From assembly GCF_029223485.1 (NCBI RefSeq), contig NZ_JARHTP010000012.1:1-64000 (forward strand): DNA of 64,000 nt, read 5' to 3'. This stretch comes from Streptomyces coacervatus (lineage in GTDB: Bacteria; Actinomycetota; Actinomycetes; Streptomycetales; Streptomycetaceae). Numbering within the stretch: the stretch's first letter is position 1; each line of letters opens with the position of its first letter. Below the pieces are notes generated by a model. It did no database searches, was not told where the DNA came from, and was given only the letters and a program-made list of their open reading frames with translations. Both the position numbers and the translations under genes were made by a program. Below, piece by piece: positions 55,966 through 63,958 of this stretch.

Positions 55966-57263
55966 TGCACCCCCGTGCTGTCCCACACCGCGATCTCCAC
56001 GGTCCTGGTGTAGAAGTCGCACATCTGCGCATCCGGCCGGTCTCCGCCGATGAGGAGTTGTTCATTTCGGGAAGGTCCACCGCAGATCGCAAGGGCGGGG
56101 CACTGGGCGCATTCGGGGATGGGGGCGATGTTCTTGGCGATGCCGCCGAGCAGGTTCGGGTCCGCTCGCAGCTCGTCGAGGGTGTGCAGGAAGGAGGGGG
56201 CGGTGAAGTTGATGTCGCAGAGGCTGACTCGGCTGCCAGGCAGCAGGGCGACGTTCAGACTCCGGTCGCTCTGCATGTGATCCAAGAGCATGGGGCGGCG
56301 CCGGTCGAGGGCCTGGAATGCCCTGTCGAGGACCGAGAACATCATCCCGCCACGCCCGAGGGCGACAAGGCGTGCCTGATACAGCTCCTGAGCCAGTTCT
56401 CTGCCCCTGACCGTCCATCGTCCGCTGGTGGGTATCGGCGTGTTGGCGTAGATGAACTTCAGCCCGAGGTGGTCGATGATCCAAGTGACGGTCTCGGCCA
56501 GGCGGCCTATGTTCGCGGACGTGGGAGTGAGGTTGCAGCCCACATGGATGCCGCCTGCATCGAGGAGCCGACGGACGTTGCGCTGGATCCTGTTGTCGGC
56601 CGGTTGCCCGCCCAGGAGCCTGCGGTTCTCGGCGTTGATGGCGGGTGGTCCGTCGATGGAGATGCCGACGCCGTACTGGTAGCGGGCGAAGTGGTCGATC
56701 ATGGCGTCGGTGATGCGGGCGCCGTTGGTGACGACTGTTCGGCGGACTCGTTTGACGTCGTACTGCTCGGCGAGGGAGTCCGCGAGGGTGTCCCCGTACT
56801 GCATCAGGTCGAACCGGGTTGTCGGTTCGCCGCCGAACCACTGGATGGCTACCTCGTCGCGGCCGGCGTTCGTCTCGAAGAGGTAGGTGAGGCCGTCGGC
56901 GATTTCCTGCTCGGTCATGTCGGGCTTGCTGGTGTTGGTCTCGACGAAGCAGTAGCTGCACTTCATGTTGCAGGCGTCGGTGAGGACGACGCGCAGGCCG
57001 CTGATCCGTACGGGAACGGGATCCAGGCCGAGTTGGTGGAGTCGGGTGCGGAGTGCTTCACGCTGGTCGACGTCGGGGCTGTCAGGCGTGAAGCCGAGCT
57101 CGGCGAGAGCTTTGTGTGTCGCGGTCGGGGGAACCGCGGAGAGGTCGGTGACCTCCCCGCGGTCGAGGTACACGCTGTCCAGCGTGACCGGGTCGAGGAG
57201 GGCGCCCTCACCGTCCCGGATGTACTGGATGTACTTCCCCCACAGGAGTTGGGAGGAGGTCAC
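55962..57263 (-). CDS. Radical SAM/SPASM peptide-modifying enzyme
   Basis: A 433-residue enzyme, ATG 57263, just 3 bases after the small upstream gene. The radical SAM motif CNMKCSYC lies at about 98-105, with WFGGEPTTRFDL and VGISIDGPPAINAENR typical of anSME/SPASM enzymes. The C-terminal SPASM region has cysteines in VSLCDINF, CAQCPALAICGGPSRNEQ and MCDFY, ligands of auxiliary iron-sulfur clusters. An N-terminal 90-residue domain may bind a leader peptide. Such enzymes make C-C, thioether or epimerised linkages in ribosomal peptides or activate sulfatases. The operon context and the second radical SAM enzyme suggest a ribosomal peptide or protein substrate (inference). Confidence 0.9.
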   Translation of the reverse strand: MTSSQLLWGKYIQYIRDGEGALLDPVTLDSVYLDRGEVTDLSAVPPTATHKALAELGFTPDSPDVDQREALRTRLHQLGLDPVPVRISGLRVVLTDACNMKCSYCFVETNTSKPDMTEQEIADGLTYLFETNAGRDEVAIQWFGGEPTTRFDLMQYGDTLADSLAEQYDVKRVRRTVVTNGARITDAMIDHFARYQYGVGISIDGPPAINAENRRLLGGQPADNRIQRNVRRLLDAGGIHVGCNLTPTSANIGRLAETVTWIIDHLGLKFIYANTPIPTSGRWTVRGRELAQELYQARLVALGRGGMMFSVLDRAFQALDRRRPMLLDHMQSDRSLNVALLPGSRVSLCDINFTAPSFLHTLDELRADPNLLGGIAKNIAPIPECAQCPALAICGGPSRNEQLLIGGDRPDAQMCDFYTRTVEIAVWDSTGVQ

Positions 57264-57266
57264 GTG

Positions 57267-57623
57267 TTACGCGGCTTCCTCTTCGACGATGCCGCGCTCG
57301 GCCATGACCTTGCGGACGAGCTCCTCGCCGGCGGCCTGCAGCTGTGCTGAGGCCTCCGGTGAGCCTCCGTCGGCGAGGACGATCACGCCGGGGAGGGTCG
57401 GGTTCGGCGCGATGAACGTGATGCCGGCGGGCTCCGTGCTGACCACCATGATCGCGTTCTCGACCGGGACCCAGTCCGCCTGGTCCTTCACCGCTTCCAG
57501 GATCTCGGCCTGCTTGGTCTGGAAGGCGTCACGCTCGCCCATCCAAACTCCAGCCTTCTGCTTGGAGTCCACGACGTCGGCGTAGAGCAGGTGATCGTTC
57601 TTGGCGCGACGAGGAGTCGGCAT
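57267..57623 (-). CDS. Small protein heading the radical SAM operon; possible substrate or partner
   Basis: A 118-residue protein from ATG 57623 behind GAAGGGAGAGAGC. It is cysteine-free, begins with basic MPTPRRAKNDHLLYADVVDS, has a central alpha/beta part (WVPVENAIMVVSTEPAGITF, IAPNPTLPGVIVLADGG), and ends in an acidic helix VMAERGIVEEEAA. No family is recognised. It precedes the SPASM enzyme by 3 bases, the usual place for a precursor or for a recognition partner. It is larger and more ordered than most precursor peptides, so it may be a protein substrate or a chaperone (inference). Confidence 0.7.
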   Translation of the reverse strand: MPTPRRAKNDHLLYADVVDSKQKAGVWMGERDAFQTKQAEILEAVKDQADWVPVENAIMVVSTEPAGITFIAPNPTLPGVIVLADGGSPEASAQLQAAGEELVRKVMAERGIVEEEAA

Positions 57624-57742
57624 GCTCTCTCTCCCTTCGATTGCTCTGTTTCTGTCGACGAGCGATGTTGCTGAGTGCAGGGCCCTGCAAGGCTCTGCGT
57701 CGAGTAGCTTTCCGCACCATGGGGATCGAGAACATTCCGCGA

Positions 57743-57763
57743 GTGATATCACCACAGTGATAT
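57743..57763. promoter_or_regulatory. Palindromic operator 1 upstream of the radical SAM operon
   Basis: ATATCAC-CACA-GTGATAT at 57,746-57,763, with an additional GTG immediately before creating an overlapping GTGATATCAC palindrome. It lies about 120 bases upstream of the first gene. Identical half-sites and spacing recur at 57,881. Confidence 0.7.
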
Positions 57764-57880
57764 GGATTCAGTGGCCTGATCCGTTGGAACTCGAAATGGC
57801 ATGTAAATACCGCAGCCGCGGCAGCAGAGTTCAGCAACAGCTCGCGCTGCGACTCCTTAGCGCGCTTTTTTGACTCTCGC

Positions 57881-57898
57881 ATATCACAGCCGTGATAT
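57881..57898. promoter_or_regulatory. Palindromic operator 2
   Basis: ATATCAC-AGCC-GTGATAT, perfect 7-base half-sites with a 4-base gap, exactly 135 bases from operator 1. Two such sites suggest cooperative binding by a dimeric regulator. The regulator gene is not adjacent; the XRE-TPR or MerR-clamp proteins encoded 5-7 kb away are candidates (inference). Confidence 0.7.
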
Positions 57899-58153
57899 CC
57901 CCCTGCGTTCCAGCGTCATCCGCTGGCGGAAGCAGTGAGCGGTGGCCAGTGCGTCTGCGGTCTCCGCTGCGTGCTGACGCCCTGGCCTCGATCGCAGAAA
58001 TCCGGATCCGTGTCTCACCCGTCGTCCAGTCGCCTGTCACGGGTGCACGCCGCGCCGTCTTCCAGGTTGTACTGGCTAATAGCTCGTAACACAATCTTGT
58101 GGTTTGGTGCTGGCGGGCGTGTCCGGCGTGACGATTCGGCTGTTCGTGAGGGT

Positions 58154-58953
58154 GTGAGCAACAAGCCGTGGATCGTGGACGATGCATTGTGGGCGGTGGT
58201 CGAGCCACTGCTTCCGAAGTGGCCGCCGCGATCGCCGGGACCGCGTCCGGTGGATGACCGTCGGTGTCTGCAGGGCATCTTGTTCGTGCTGTACACCGGG
58301 ATCACCTGGCAGCAACTGCCCTTGGAGCTGGGCTTCGGCTCGGGGCAGACCTGCTGGCGGCGGCTGGGCCGGCGGCACGAGGCGGGCGTCTTCGGCAAGC
58401 TGCACCGGATACTGCTGGCCGAATTGAACGCGACTGACCGGATCGACTGGACACGCGCTTGCGTGGACGCCTCCCACGTGAAGGCGAAAAAAAGGGGGCG
58501 AAGCGACCGGCCCATCGTCCGTCGACCGGGGCAAGACCGGCAGCAAACGCCACCTGATCTGTGACGGCAATGGCACCCCGTTCACGGTCATCACCACCGC
58601 GGCCAACGTCAACGACGTCACCCAGACGCTTGCCCTGGTCGACGGCACCCACCGGTTGCCGGCCGCATAGGGCGTCCCCGCACGCGCCCCGATGCCCTGC
58701 TGGGCGACAAGGGCTACGACAGCAACCCCAACCGCCGGGAACTGCGCTCCTGCCGGTCATCTCCCGCAAGGGCAGACCGAACATCAAGGGTCTGGGCAAG
58801 CTCCGCTACGTCGTCGAGCAGACCTTCTCCCTGCTGCACCAGTTCAAGTGCCTCGCGATCCGCTGGGAACGACGCCTGGACCTGCACGACGCCTTCGTCT
58901 CGCTCGCCTGTGGACTCATCTGCTGGCGTCGACTCCATCGAAGGCCACGCTGA
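58154..58953 (+). pseudogene. IS5-family transposase, several frameshifts
   Basis: From GTG 58154 the first 115 codons are clean: NKPWIVDDALWAVVEPLLP, the HTH region, GITWQQLPLELGFGSGQTCW, and the first catalytic Asp in ACVDASHVKAKK. At a run of A/G near 58,489 (GCGAAAAAAAGGGGGCG) the frame changes; the next parts (GKTGSKRHLICDGNG, TTAANVNDVTQTL with the second Asp region) and the final LRYVVEQTFSLLHQFKCLAI with the catalytic Glu lie in other frames, and TAG 58668 interrupts. Homopolymer slippage may restore part of it, but as read it is inactive. Confidence 0.8.
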
Positions 58954-59016
58954 TCACGATGTCCACACCTCGCAGGGTGCCGAGGCGCATCGACGCGCTC
59001 GCCGTGGCCGGATCTG

Positions 59017-59334
59017 TTACTGCTGTACCTGCCTGGAACCGGATGAGTCCGCCTCTGCCTGATAGGCGGTGAGGATGAGTCGTCCGTCGTCTGCTGCTGC
59101 GACGTTGACCAGCAGCGTGCTCTCCTCGTCGAAGCGCAGGGTGAAGAGCAGATCGAGCTTCATTAGGAAGTCAAAGCTTTCCCGGTCCTCCGCAGACAGG
59201 GGAGGTTCGACGAGCGCCTCGCACGTCCAGCCGTTGCCGGTGACCAGGACCGCAACTCGTACACCGACCCTGCTCAAGCACGTCGATCCGTTGGCCCACC
59301 ACTCAAGCGTCGCGGTCCCCTCGTAGCTGTCCAT
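59017..59334 (-). CDS. Passenger protein of the IS5-type element, unknown
   Basis: A 105-residue protein from ATG 59334 (MDSYEGTATLEWWANG). It reads as a small beta-rich domain: ATLEWWANGSTCLSRVGVRV, VLVTGNGWTCEALVEPPLS, then LMKLDLLFTLRFDEESTLLV. It may be an immunity- or regulator-like fold, but I know no family. It lies inside the element's inverted repeats, opposite to the transposase, and so should move with it. Its codon use is normal for the host, consistent with selection. Confidence 0.6.
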   Translation of the reverse strand: MDSYEGTATLEWWANGSTCLSRVGVRVAVLVTGNGWTCEALVEPPLSAEDRESFDFLMKLDLLFTLRFDEESTLLVNVAAADDGRLILTAYQAEADSSGSRQVQQ

Positions 59335-59411
59335 CGCCCAAGTATCGCGGGCAGGTGGGGGCCACGCATCAACGGTGCAGCGTCTGAAACCACAAGATCG
59401 TGTTACGAGCT

Positions 59412-59971
59412 CTTGGGGGATCGAATTCGCCAGAGCGTTTCGCGAGCTGCATCCCACATCCAGCCGGACACGTCTCACGGGGAGTGTCCAAAAAGGCTCT
59501 CTATTCATTAATTGTTTTTCGAACGCGCATCGCATCGCACAACCATGTCAATAGATTCGGCATCGATGGCGGTAACTAGATAGTTACACGAGATGGGTTG
59601 ACGCTCCGCGAAAACGTCGCCACGCTAATGGAGCTGACATAGTGGCAGCTTCCCTTCTCCGGGGGTACAGATCATTCCGGAGGATGGCACTTTTCGGCGA
59701 GTAAGCGTAGAAGCACTGGCCAAATTACGTAACCCGAGCGGCGGCCCTGAAGACTTCAAGGAAGATTGCCTTCGGCGTCGGTATTGAAAAAGGCTCCAGG
59801 CATGTGTCCGTGTGAGTGCACGCCATCAGCCAACGGAGTCCAAGGGCGGTAGAACGGGTTTGCGGGCTGGTTGGCGCACAAATCAGATGTGGAATGTACC
59901 AGAGGCGTTACCGCGCTGGCGGTCGTACTGTTTCGCGAAGATCAGGGCACCCCCTAGGCTCCGGAGGAATC
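59412..59971. other. Gap, 560 bases, comparatively A/T-rich
   Basis: No gene is recognised. A palindrome GTAACTAGATAGTTAC lies at 59,572-59,587, and the stretch 59,500-59,800 has more A/T than its surroundings, possibly a promoter or silencing region for the secreted-protein gene at 59,972. Confidence 0.35.
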
Positions 59972-60442
59972 GTGCACCGACGTATCGTCACCTTGATCGC
60001 AACACCTGCACTAGCCTTGTCAGGGATCTTGGGCCTGGCCGCGCCGGTGCACGCACAGGCGCCGGGCATCACAATCGACTTCGATTACATCGACGCCGAT
60101 AGCGGCTGCACCGTGATGGGCGGGAAGGTCACCGGTAACGCATCCGACAACGGATCGATCACAACTACGAGTACCGACCTGTCCCGCGTCGACATCGGCA
60201 CTGACACGATCAGCGGCCAACTGTCCACGACGCCGTCGAATTGGCTCGACGTCGACTGCGGTCAGCAAGCGTATCGGGACGGTGACCAGGTCATTCTCAG
60301 GGCGGTCAAGGCCGAGGCGACGCAAGCCGAGCGGGTTGAATATCTTGAACGCAATATCCGTCCCCAGGATCTTCGCTGCCGCAGGGGCGGATTTGTCAAT
60401 CTAGACACCAGCAACTGCATGCCGCCCGGAATTCAGGGGTGA
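59972..60442 (+). CDS. Secreted protein of unknown function
   Basis: A 156-residue protein from GTG 59972 behind GGAGGAAT; the signal peptide VTLIATPALALSGILGLAAP ends at VHAQA. The mature part is about 127 residues, with a DFDYIDADSGCTVMGGKVTG beta-rich region and four cysteines (GCTVMG, VDCGQQ, LRCRRG, SNCMPP) that could form two disulfides. It is small, acidic in the centre and without a known family. It stands alone between two IS elements. Confidence 0.65.
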   Translation: MHRRIVTLIATPALALSGILGLAAPVHAQAPGITIDFDYIDADSGCTVMGGKVTGNASDNGSITTTSTDLSRVDIGTDTISGQLSTTPSNWLDVDCGQQAYRDGDQVILRAVKAEATQAERVEYLERNIRPQDLRCRRGGFVNLDTSNCMPPGIQG

Positions 60443-60534
60443 GCATACCGGGGCCGAGTCGCCTCTTAGTGCTCCAGTGGGACTTCACCATTCCCGCTGG
60501 TCAGGGGCGGTCTTTCGACCTTAGCGGGGTGACG

Positions 60535-61424
60535 GTGAGCCTTTTCCAACCTCCGTAGAGAGTTTGCCCGTTGCCCTGACAGGACGGCGAAGCCCCTGGT
60601 AGATGGGTTTTCTGCCAAGAGAACCGTCTCTACCGGGGGCTTCATGTGCTTGTCTACCCGTCCGGCGTCGACGTCGCCTCCTCGACGTTGCGTCTGCTGT
60701 CCGCCCAGCTGCGCACACGGCGCCACGAGCGCGGGACCCGATGGCGGCGTCTGACCCCAGGACGTCAGGCCCCGCTCGCCCTCGCTCACCTGCGGTGCGG
60801 GCACACCTACGCCCAGCTTGCAGCCGGGTTCGGCATCGGCACCGCCACCGCCTACCGGTACGTCGTCGAGGCTGTCGAGTTGCTCGCCGCCCTCGCGCCC
60901 ACCCTGGCCGAGGCGGTCCGCGCCGCGACGACGAAGGCGTACGTCATCCTCGACGGCACCCTGCTGCCCATCGACCGGATCGCCGCGGACCGGCCCTTCT
61001 ACAGCGGCAAGCACAAGAAGCACGGCATGAACATCCAAGTCCTCACCGATCCGTTCGGCCGCCTGCCGTGGGCCTCCGCCGCGCTGCCCGGCGCCGTGCA
61101 CGACATCAAGGCCGCTCGCACCCACGGAATCATCGACGCCCTGGCAGAGGCCGACCTGCCCTGCTGGGCGGACAAGGGCTACCAAGGCGCCGGCGCCACC
61201 GTGCGGGTCCCCTTCCGCGGCAAGCACCGCAACCTGCCCTCCGGTCAACAGGCCGTGAACACCGCCCACGCCCGCATCCGGGCCGTCGGCGAGCAGGCCA
61301 TGGCCACCCTCAAGAGCTGGCGCCTCCTTCGCAGACTGCGCTGCAGCACCACCCGAATCACCAGCCTCGTCCAGGCCGTACTCGCACTTCACCTCGCATC
61401 ATCCTGAGGTTGAAAAGGGCGCAC
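60535..61424 (+). mobile_element. IS5-like element (DDE_Tnp_4 type) with 19-bp inverted repeats
   Basis: Left end GTGAGCCTTTTCCAACCTC (60,535-60,553); right end GAGGTTGAAAAGGGCGCAC (61,406-61,424). They match with a few differences. The left end is instead an exact 19/19 mirror of a further copy at 62,388-62,406. The element holds one transposase gene. Confidence 0.7.
60646..61407 (+). CDS. DDE transposase (HTH_Tnp_4/DDE_Tnp_4 type)
   Basis: A 253-residue transposase from GTG 60646. An N-terminal HTH region (LAHLRCGHTYAQLAAGFGIG, TATAYRYVVEAVELL) precedes the DDE domain: first Asp in VILDGTLLPIDR, the YSGKHKKHGMNIQVL motif, second Asp in LPGAVHDIKAARTHG, and Glu in the RIRAVGEQAMATLKSW helix. 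DKGYQGAG is typical of the group. The frame is intact and all three catalytic residues are present, so the element may be active. The gene ends within 2 bases of the right inverted repeat. Confidence 0.88.
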   Translation: MLVYPSGVDVASSTLRLLSAQLRTRRHERGTRWRRLTPGRQAPLALAHLRCGHTYAQLAAGFGIGTATAYRYVVEAVELLAALAPTLAEAVRAATTKAYVILDGTLLPIDRIAADRPFYSGKHKKHGMNIQVLTDPFGRLPWASAALPGAVHDIKAARTHGIIDALAEADLPCWADKGYQGAGATVRVPFRGKHRNLPSGQQAVNTAHARIRAVGEQAMATLKSWRLLRRLRCSTTRITSLVQAVLALHLASS

Positions 61425-61541
61425 TGCATCGGCATGGCTGCCGACCCGTCGCGCAAGGACGAGAATCCGCTCCCCTTCCCGGCTCTTCCTGGACGCCACC
61501 CCTCCCCGCCATGCTCTTTGCAGAGGCAGTAGGGAGCGCGC

Positions 61542-62300
61542 ATGCCAGACGGGGGAGCACCGAGGCGGACGAGATTGCGCCTGGCTCGGCACGGGCCAGG
61601 CCCAAGCCGGGTACGGGCCCGAGAGCGAGCCGACGAACCCGAGGCCAGCAGTCGGCTGGGTGGGCTGAACCTCCTCGCCCTCGGCGCGGCCGTCACCATT
61701 GTGGCGAGCCTGGGCGGGCTGGTAACCACGGGCATCGGCACGATCTGGAGTGCCCGGGTATCGGCTGACCAGTTGGCGCAATCCCGCGAGCAGGCAGAGG
61801 AGAAGCAGCGGGAACAGGCTGCGCGTGTGTCCTTATGGGAGGACGTAGGACCGAAGGGCGAGAGCCGCCTCCACGTGATGAACAGGTCTCCGGACCCCGT
61901 GTCGAACCTGCACATTGTGTTCCTGGTCTCGGAAGATCCGCCTGGCGACGTGGCGTTCCGGGTGGCCCTTCCCGCGCTGCCCCCCTGCTCGGCCTTGACC
62001 ATCGAGGGCAAGACCCTGAAGTACGTGGAGGATGATCCGGAGAACCAGAACGAGTATTGGGTGCCTTGGTTGGAGGCTGAGGCCAAAGGCGTCGACCTCG
62101 GGGACTTCGAGGACAGCGTGGGTTTCCTGAAGGCAAGCGTCGGGTTCCAGGACCGCAACGGTGCGTACTGGGCTCGCGTCGACGGCGCACTGACCAGGGG
62201 TGATGTCTCCATCGATCGGACGCCAGCCCGTCACGGCCAGGTGGTCGGATGGCCGCAGGTGAAGCTCGTCGACAACTGCGGAGACGACGGGGGAAACTGA
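61542..62300 (+). CDS. Membrane-anchored unknown protein between two IS ends
   Basis: A 252-residue protein from ATG 61542. A basic N-terminus (RRTRLRLARHGPGPSRVRAR) leads to one transmembrane helix (about residues 41-68, LLALGAAVTIVASLGGLVTT), a short coiled coil (QLAQSREQAEEKQREQAARV), and a beta-rich C-terminal domain of some 150 residues (SRLHVMNRSPDPVSNLHIVF and following). This anchor-coil-beta layout is widespread in Streptomyces proteins without function. It is bounded by the intact IS on the left and a relic of a related IS on the right. Confidence 0.65.
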   Translation: MPDGGAPRRTRLRLARHGPGPSRVRARERADEPEASSRLGGLNLLALGAAVTIVASLGGLVTTGIGTIWSARVSADQLAQSREQAEEKQREQAARVSLWEDVGPKGESRLHVMNRSPDPVSNLHIVFLVSEDPPGDVAFRVALPALPPCSALTIEGKTLKYVEDDPENQNEYWVPWLEAEAKGVDLGDFEDSVGFLKASVGFQDRNGAYWARVDGALTRGDVSIDRTPARHGQVVGWPQVKLVDNCGDDGGN

Positions 62301-62309
62301 CACGGCTAG

Positions 62310-62406
62310 CTAAGAGGGCCTACGGCCGCGAACTCGTGCCGCACGTCGTCCGAGCCATCATCACCCTCCATCTGGCCTGCACGAACTGAGGTTGGAAAAG
62401 GCTCAC
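62310..62406 (+). pseudogene. Right-end relic of a second, related IS copy
   Basis: The peptide RELVPHVVRAIITLHLACTN followed by a stop mirrors the transposase C-terminus ITSLVQAVLALHLASS, and the adjoining GAGGTTGGAAAAGGCTCAC (62,388-62,406) is an exact mirror of the left inverted repeat at 60,535. The rest of this copy is missing. Confidence 0.7.
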
Positions 62407-62416
62407 TGCGGCAACC

Positions 62417-62740
62417 ATGGAGTTCACCGTCACCAAGTGCGAGGACTCGGGCGGCCTGGCAAGCGGGACGACGACCAGCCTGAACGGCACAACCACAACT
62501 GCCGGGGACTTCCTCTTCGGGGCGAGCGTGACCCCGGGGCCGTCGGTTGCCAGCACCGCCTCCCCTGGCTGGTACGAGATCCATCAGAACGCCGATCTCA
62601 AGACCTGCCTGGCGACAAAGTGGTCCCCGTTCTGCTTCCACAACAAACTCCGCTTCTCCACAGGGCTGCTGCCACACGGAGAGATCGACGCGGCCGCGTC
62701 GTCGGAGACGAGCGATTGGGAACTAGTGCGCACCCGCTGA
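62417..62740 (+). CDS. Unknown protein abutting the IS relic, probably truncated
   Basis: A 107-residue frame from ATG 62417, 11 bases after the IS relic. It has Ser/Thr/Gly-rich and Trp-containing stretches (SGTTTSLNGTTTTAGDFLFG, WYEIHQNADLKTCLATKWSP) reminiscent of secreted proteins, but no signal peptide and no ribosome-binding site. This suggests the 5' part of a longer secreted-protein gene was removed by the IS insertion. A strong terminator follows at 62,756, consistent with a genuine gene end. Confidence 0.45.
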   Translation: MEFTVTKCEDSGGLASGTTTSLNGTTTTAGDFLFGASVTPGPSVASTASPGWYEIHQNADLKTCLATKWSPFCFHNKLRFSTGLLPHGEIDAAASSETSDWELVRTR

Positions 62741-62755
62741 CCAACGTGCCAGCAC

Positions 62756-62786
62756 GAGCTGGGCGCACGGATCGTGCGCCCAGCTC
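62756..62786. terminator. Perfect 14-bp hairpin
   Basis: GAGCTGGGCGCACG and its complement with a 3-base loop, 15 bases after the preceding stop. About 100 bases to the next (convergent) gene. Confidence 0.85.
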
Positions 62787-62890
62787 ACGCATGCGCCGGT
62801 TCTTCAACCCGCCCGTGCGGGTACCCAGGGGCGTTGTGAGTCCCAACGGCCGTCGGGGGCACTGCGGTTACGTCCACGCCGCGGCGGCTG

Positions 62891-63409
62891 TCAAGACGTA
62901 GGCCAGACGAGGTCACCGAGGGTCTGCCCGGCCCCAGGGACGGCATCAGCGGCAGCACGGATCATCATGGCGGCCTCTTGCACGAGTCGCTCCAGCGACA
63001 GGGTGCTGCGAGGCGTAACGGAATAGGACATGAGGCGCAACTGCTCGATCCAGCGGGCGTCCTGGTCGGCCAGTGTGGCGGGCAAGGCGGCGAAGAGTTC
63101 GTGCCGGGGCCGCGTCCGGAGGGACTCAGCTATCGAGTGAAGACCGAGGCGCCCCAATGCCACGCGCGGCTTGTTCGCCTCGTTCCATGCGTCATCTCGG
63201 ACAGCAGCGTGGACACCCAGCAGAATGAGGGTCTCCGTAAGAGCCTGGCCTGTTGAGGGATCGATCTCCCAGACTGCAAAGCGTTCTTGCTGCTCGTCTC
63301 GGAAGCCGGGCGCTTGGTCGGCCTCGGCGATGAGCCGACCGGCCGCCTCCTTCGACAGTGACCAGTGGGTCGCGTTGGCCTCAGCAGGGTTCATTCGGGC
63401 ATTGTGCAC
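62891..63409 (-). CDS. Unknown soluble protein
   Basis: A 172-residue protein; ATG 63409 or ATG 63394 (MNPAEANATHWSL). It is mostly helical with no signal peptide, membrane segment or cysteine: LSKEAAGRLIAEADQAPGFR, TLILLGVHAAVRDDAWNEAN, LERLVQEAAMMIRAAADAVP. No family is recognised. Convergent with the truncated gene on its left and 39 bases downstream of the secreted-protein gene on its right in the same direction, so the two may be cotranscribed. Confidence 0.6.
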   Translation of the reverse strand: MHNARMNPAEANATHWSLSKEAAGRLIAEADQAPGFRDEQQERFAVWEIDPSTGQALTETLILLGVHAAVRDDAWNEANKPRVALGRLGLHSIAESLRTRPRHELFAALPATLADQDARWIEQLRLMSYSVTPRSTLSLERLVQEAAMMIRAAADAVPGAGQTLGDLVWPTS

Positions 63410-63448
63410 GGGCGCCGGCGGACCTGCGCCCGTGCAGAAGAGCCATTC

Positions 63449-63958
63449 TCAGACGCACCTCAGGTACAGGACGTCGCTCTGGGTATGGCCGGAGTCGTGG
63501 CTTGAGCCGTACACGATGGTGCCGGTTGTGATGATCTTGTAGCCGTACTTGGGGTAGCTGCTGCTCTCATGGCATTTCTGACTGGAGGGAGCGGTGCGGC
63601 GGGGCGGCGGACAGGCGGTGTTCTTGCCGGGCGAACCCGCTGGGGCCCACTGCTGCTCGTAGGGCATCCATATCCACAGCTCCGCTTCGGTGGTGCAGGC
63701 ATCCGGCCTATGTGGCGTGCAGTTGTCGATCCCGCCGACTCCCGTGACCACTCCACCGCTGTAGTTCGGTTTCTGTGCGATGAGGTCGCACGTGACGATG
63801 TCCTCGGTCCCGGCAGGACCGGCGGCCAGATGCGGCTTGGGCTTGGACGGCGGGCTGGGGTGGGGAGCGGCAGCAGCGAGCGACATACTCCCGGCCAGTG
63901 CCATCGCGGCAGCGCCGCTGCCCAGCAGTGTTCTTCTTCGTACGTTCACGGTTCTCAC
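63449..63958 (-). CDS. Secreted protein, Tat-like signal, unknown
   Basis: A 169-residue protein from ATG 63958. The N-terminus MRTVNVRRRTLLGSGAAAMA has a twin-arginine-like RRRTLLG, followed by a hydrophobic stretch and cleavage near AAAAP. The mature part is Pro-rich at first and then has six cysteines (VTCDL, DNCTPH, DACTTE, TACPPP, QKCHES, LRCV at the very end), suggesting three disulfides, and IVYGSSHDSGHTQSDVLYLR. It may be a small extracellular structural or inhibitor-type protein; no family recognised. Confidence 0.6.
   Translation of the reverse strand: MRTVNVRRRTLLGSGAAAMALAGSMSLAAAAPHPSPPSKPKPHLAAGPAGTEDIVTCDLIAQKPNYSGGVVTGVGGIDNCTPHRPDACTTEAELWIWMPYEQQWAPAGSPGKNTACPPPRRTAPSSQKCHESSSYPKYGYKIITTGTIVYGSSHDSGHTQSDVLYLRCV

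Larger units (their letters stand above)
58081..59411 (+). mobile_element. IS5-type element with 25-bp inverted repeats and a passenger gene
   Basis: Left end AGCTCGTAACACAATC... (58,081-58,105) and right end (59,387-59,411) are inverted copies matching at 24 of 25 positions. They enclose a frameshifted IS5-type transposase and a second, oppositely oriented gene (59,017-59,334). Total 1,331 bases. No exact target duplication is visible next to the ends. Confidence 0.75.

Noticed and set aside
57529-57882. 117-codon minus-strand frame overlapping the operator region (starts MRESKKRAKESQRELL)
   Set aside because: It covers operator 1 and overlaps the well-supported 118-residue gene in another frame; no ribosome-binding site and composition decays.
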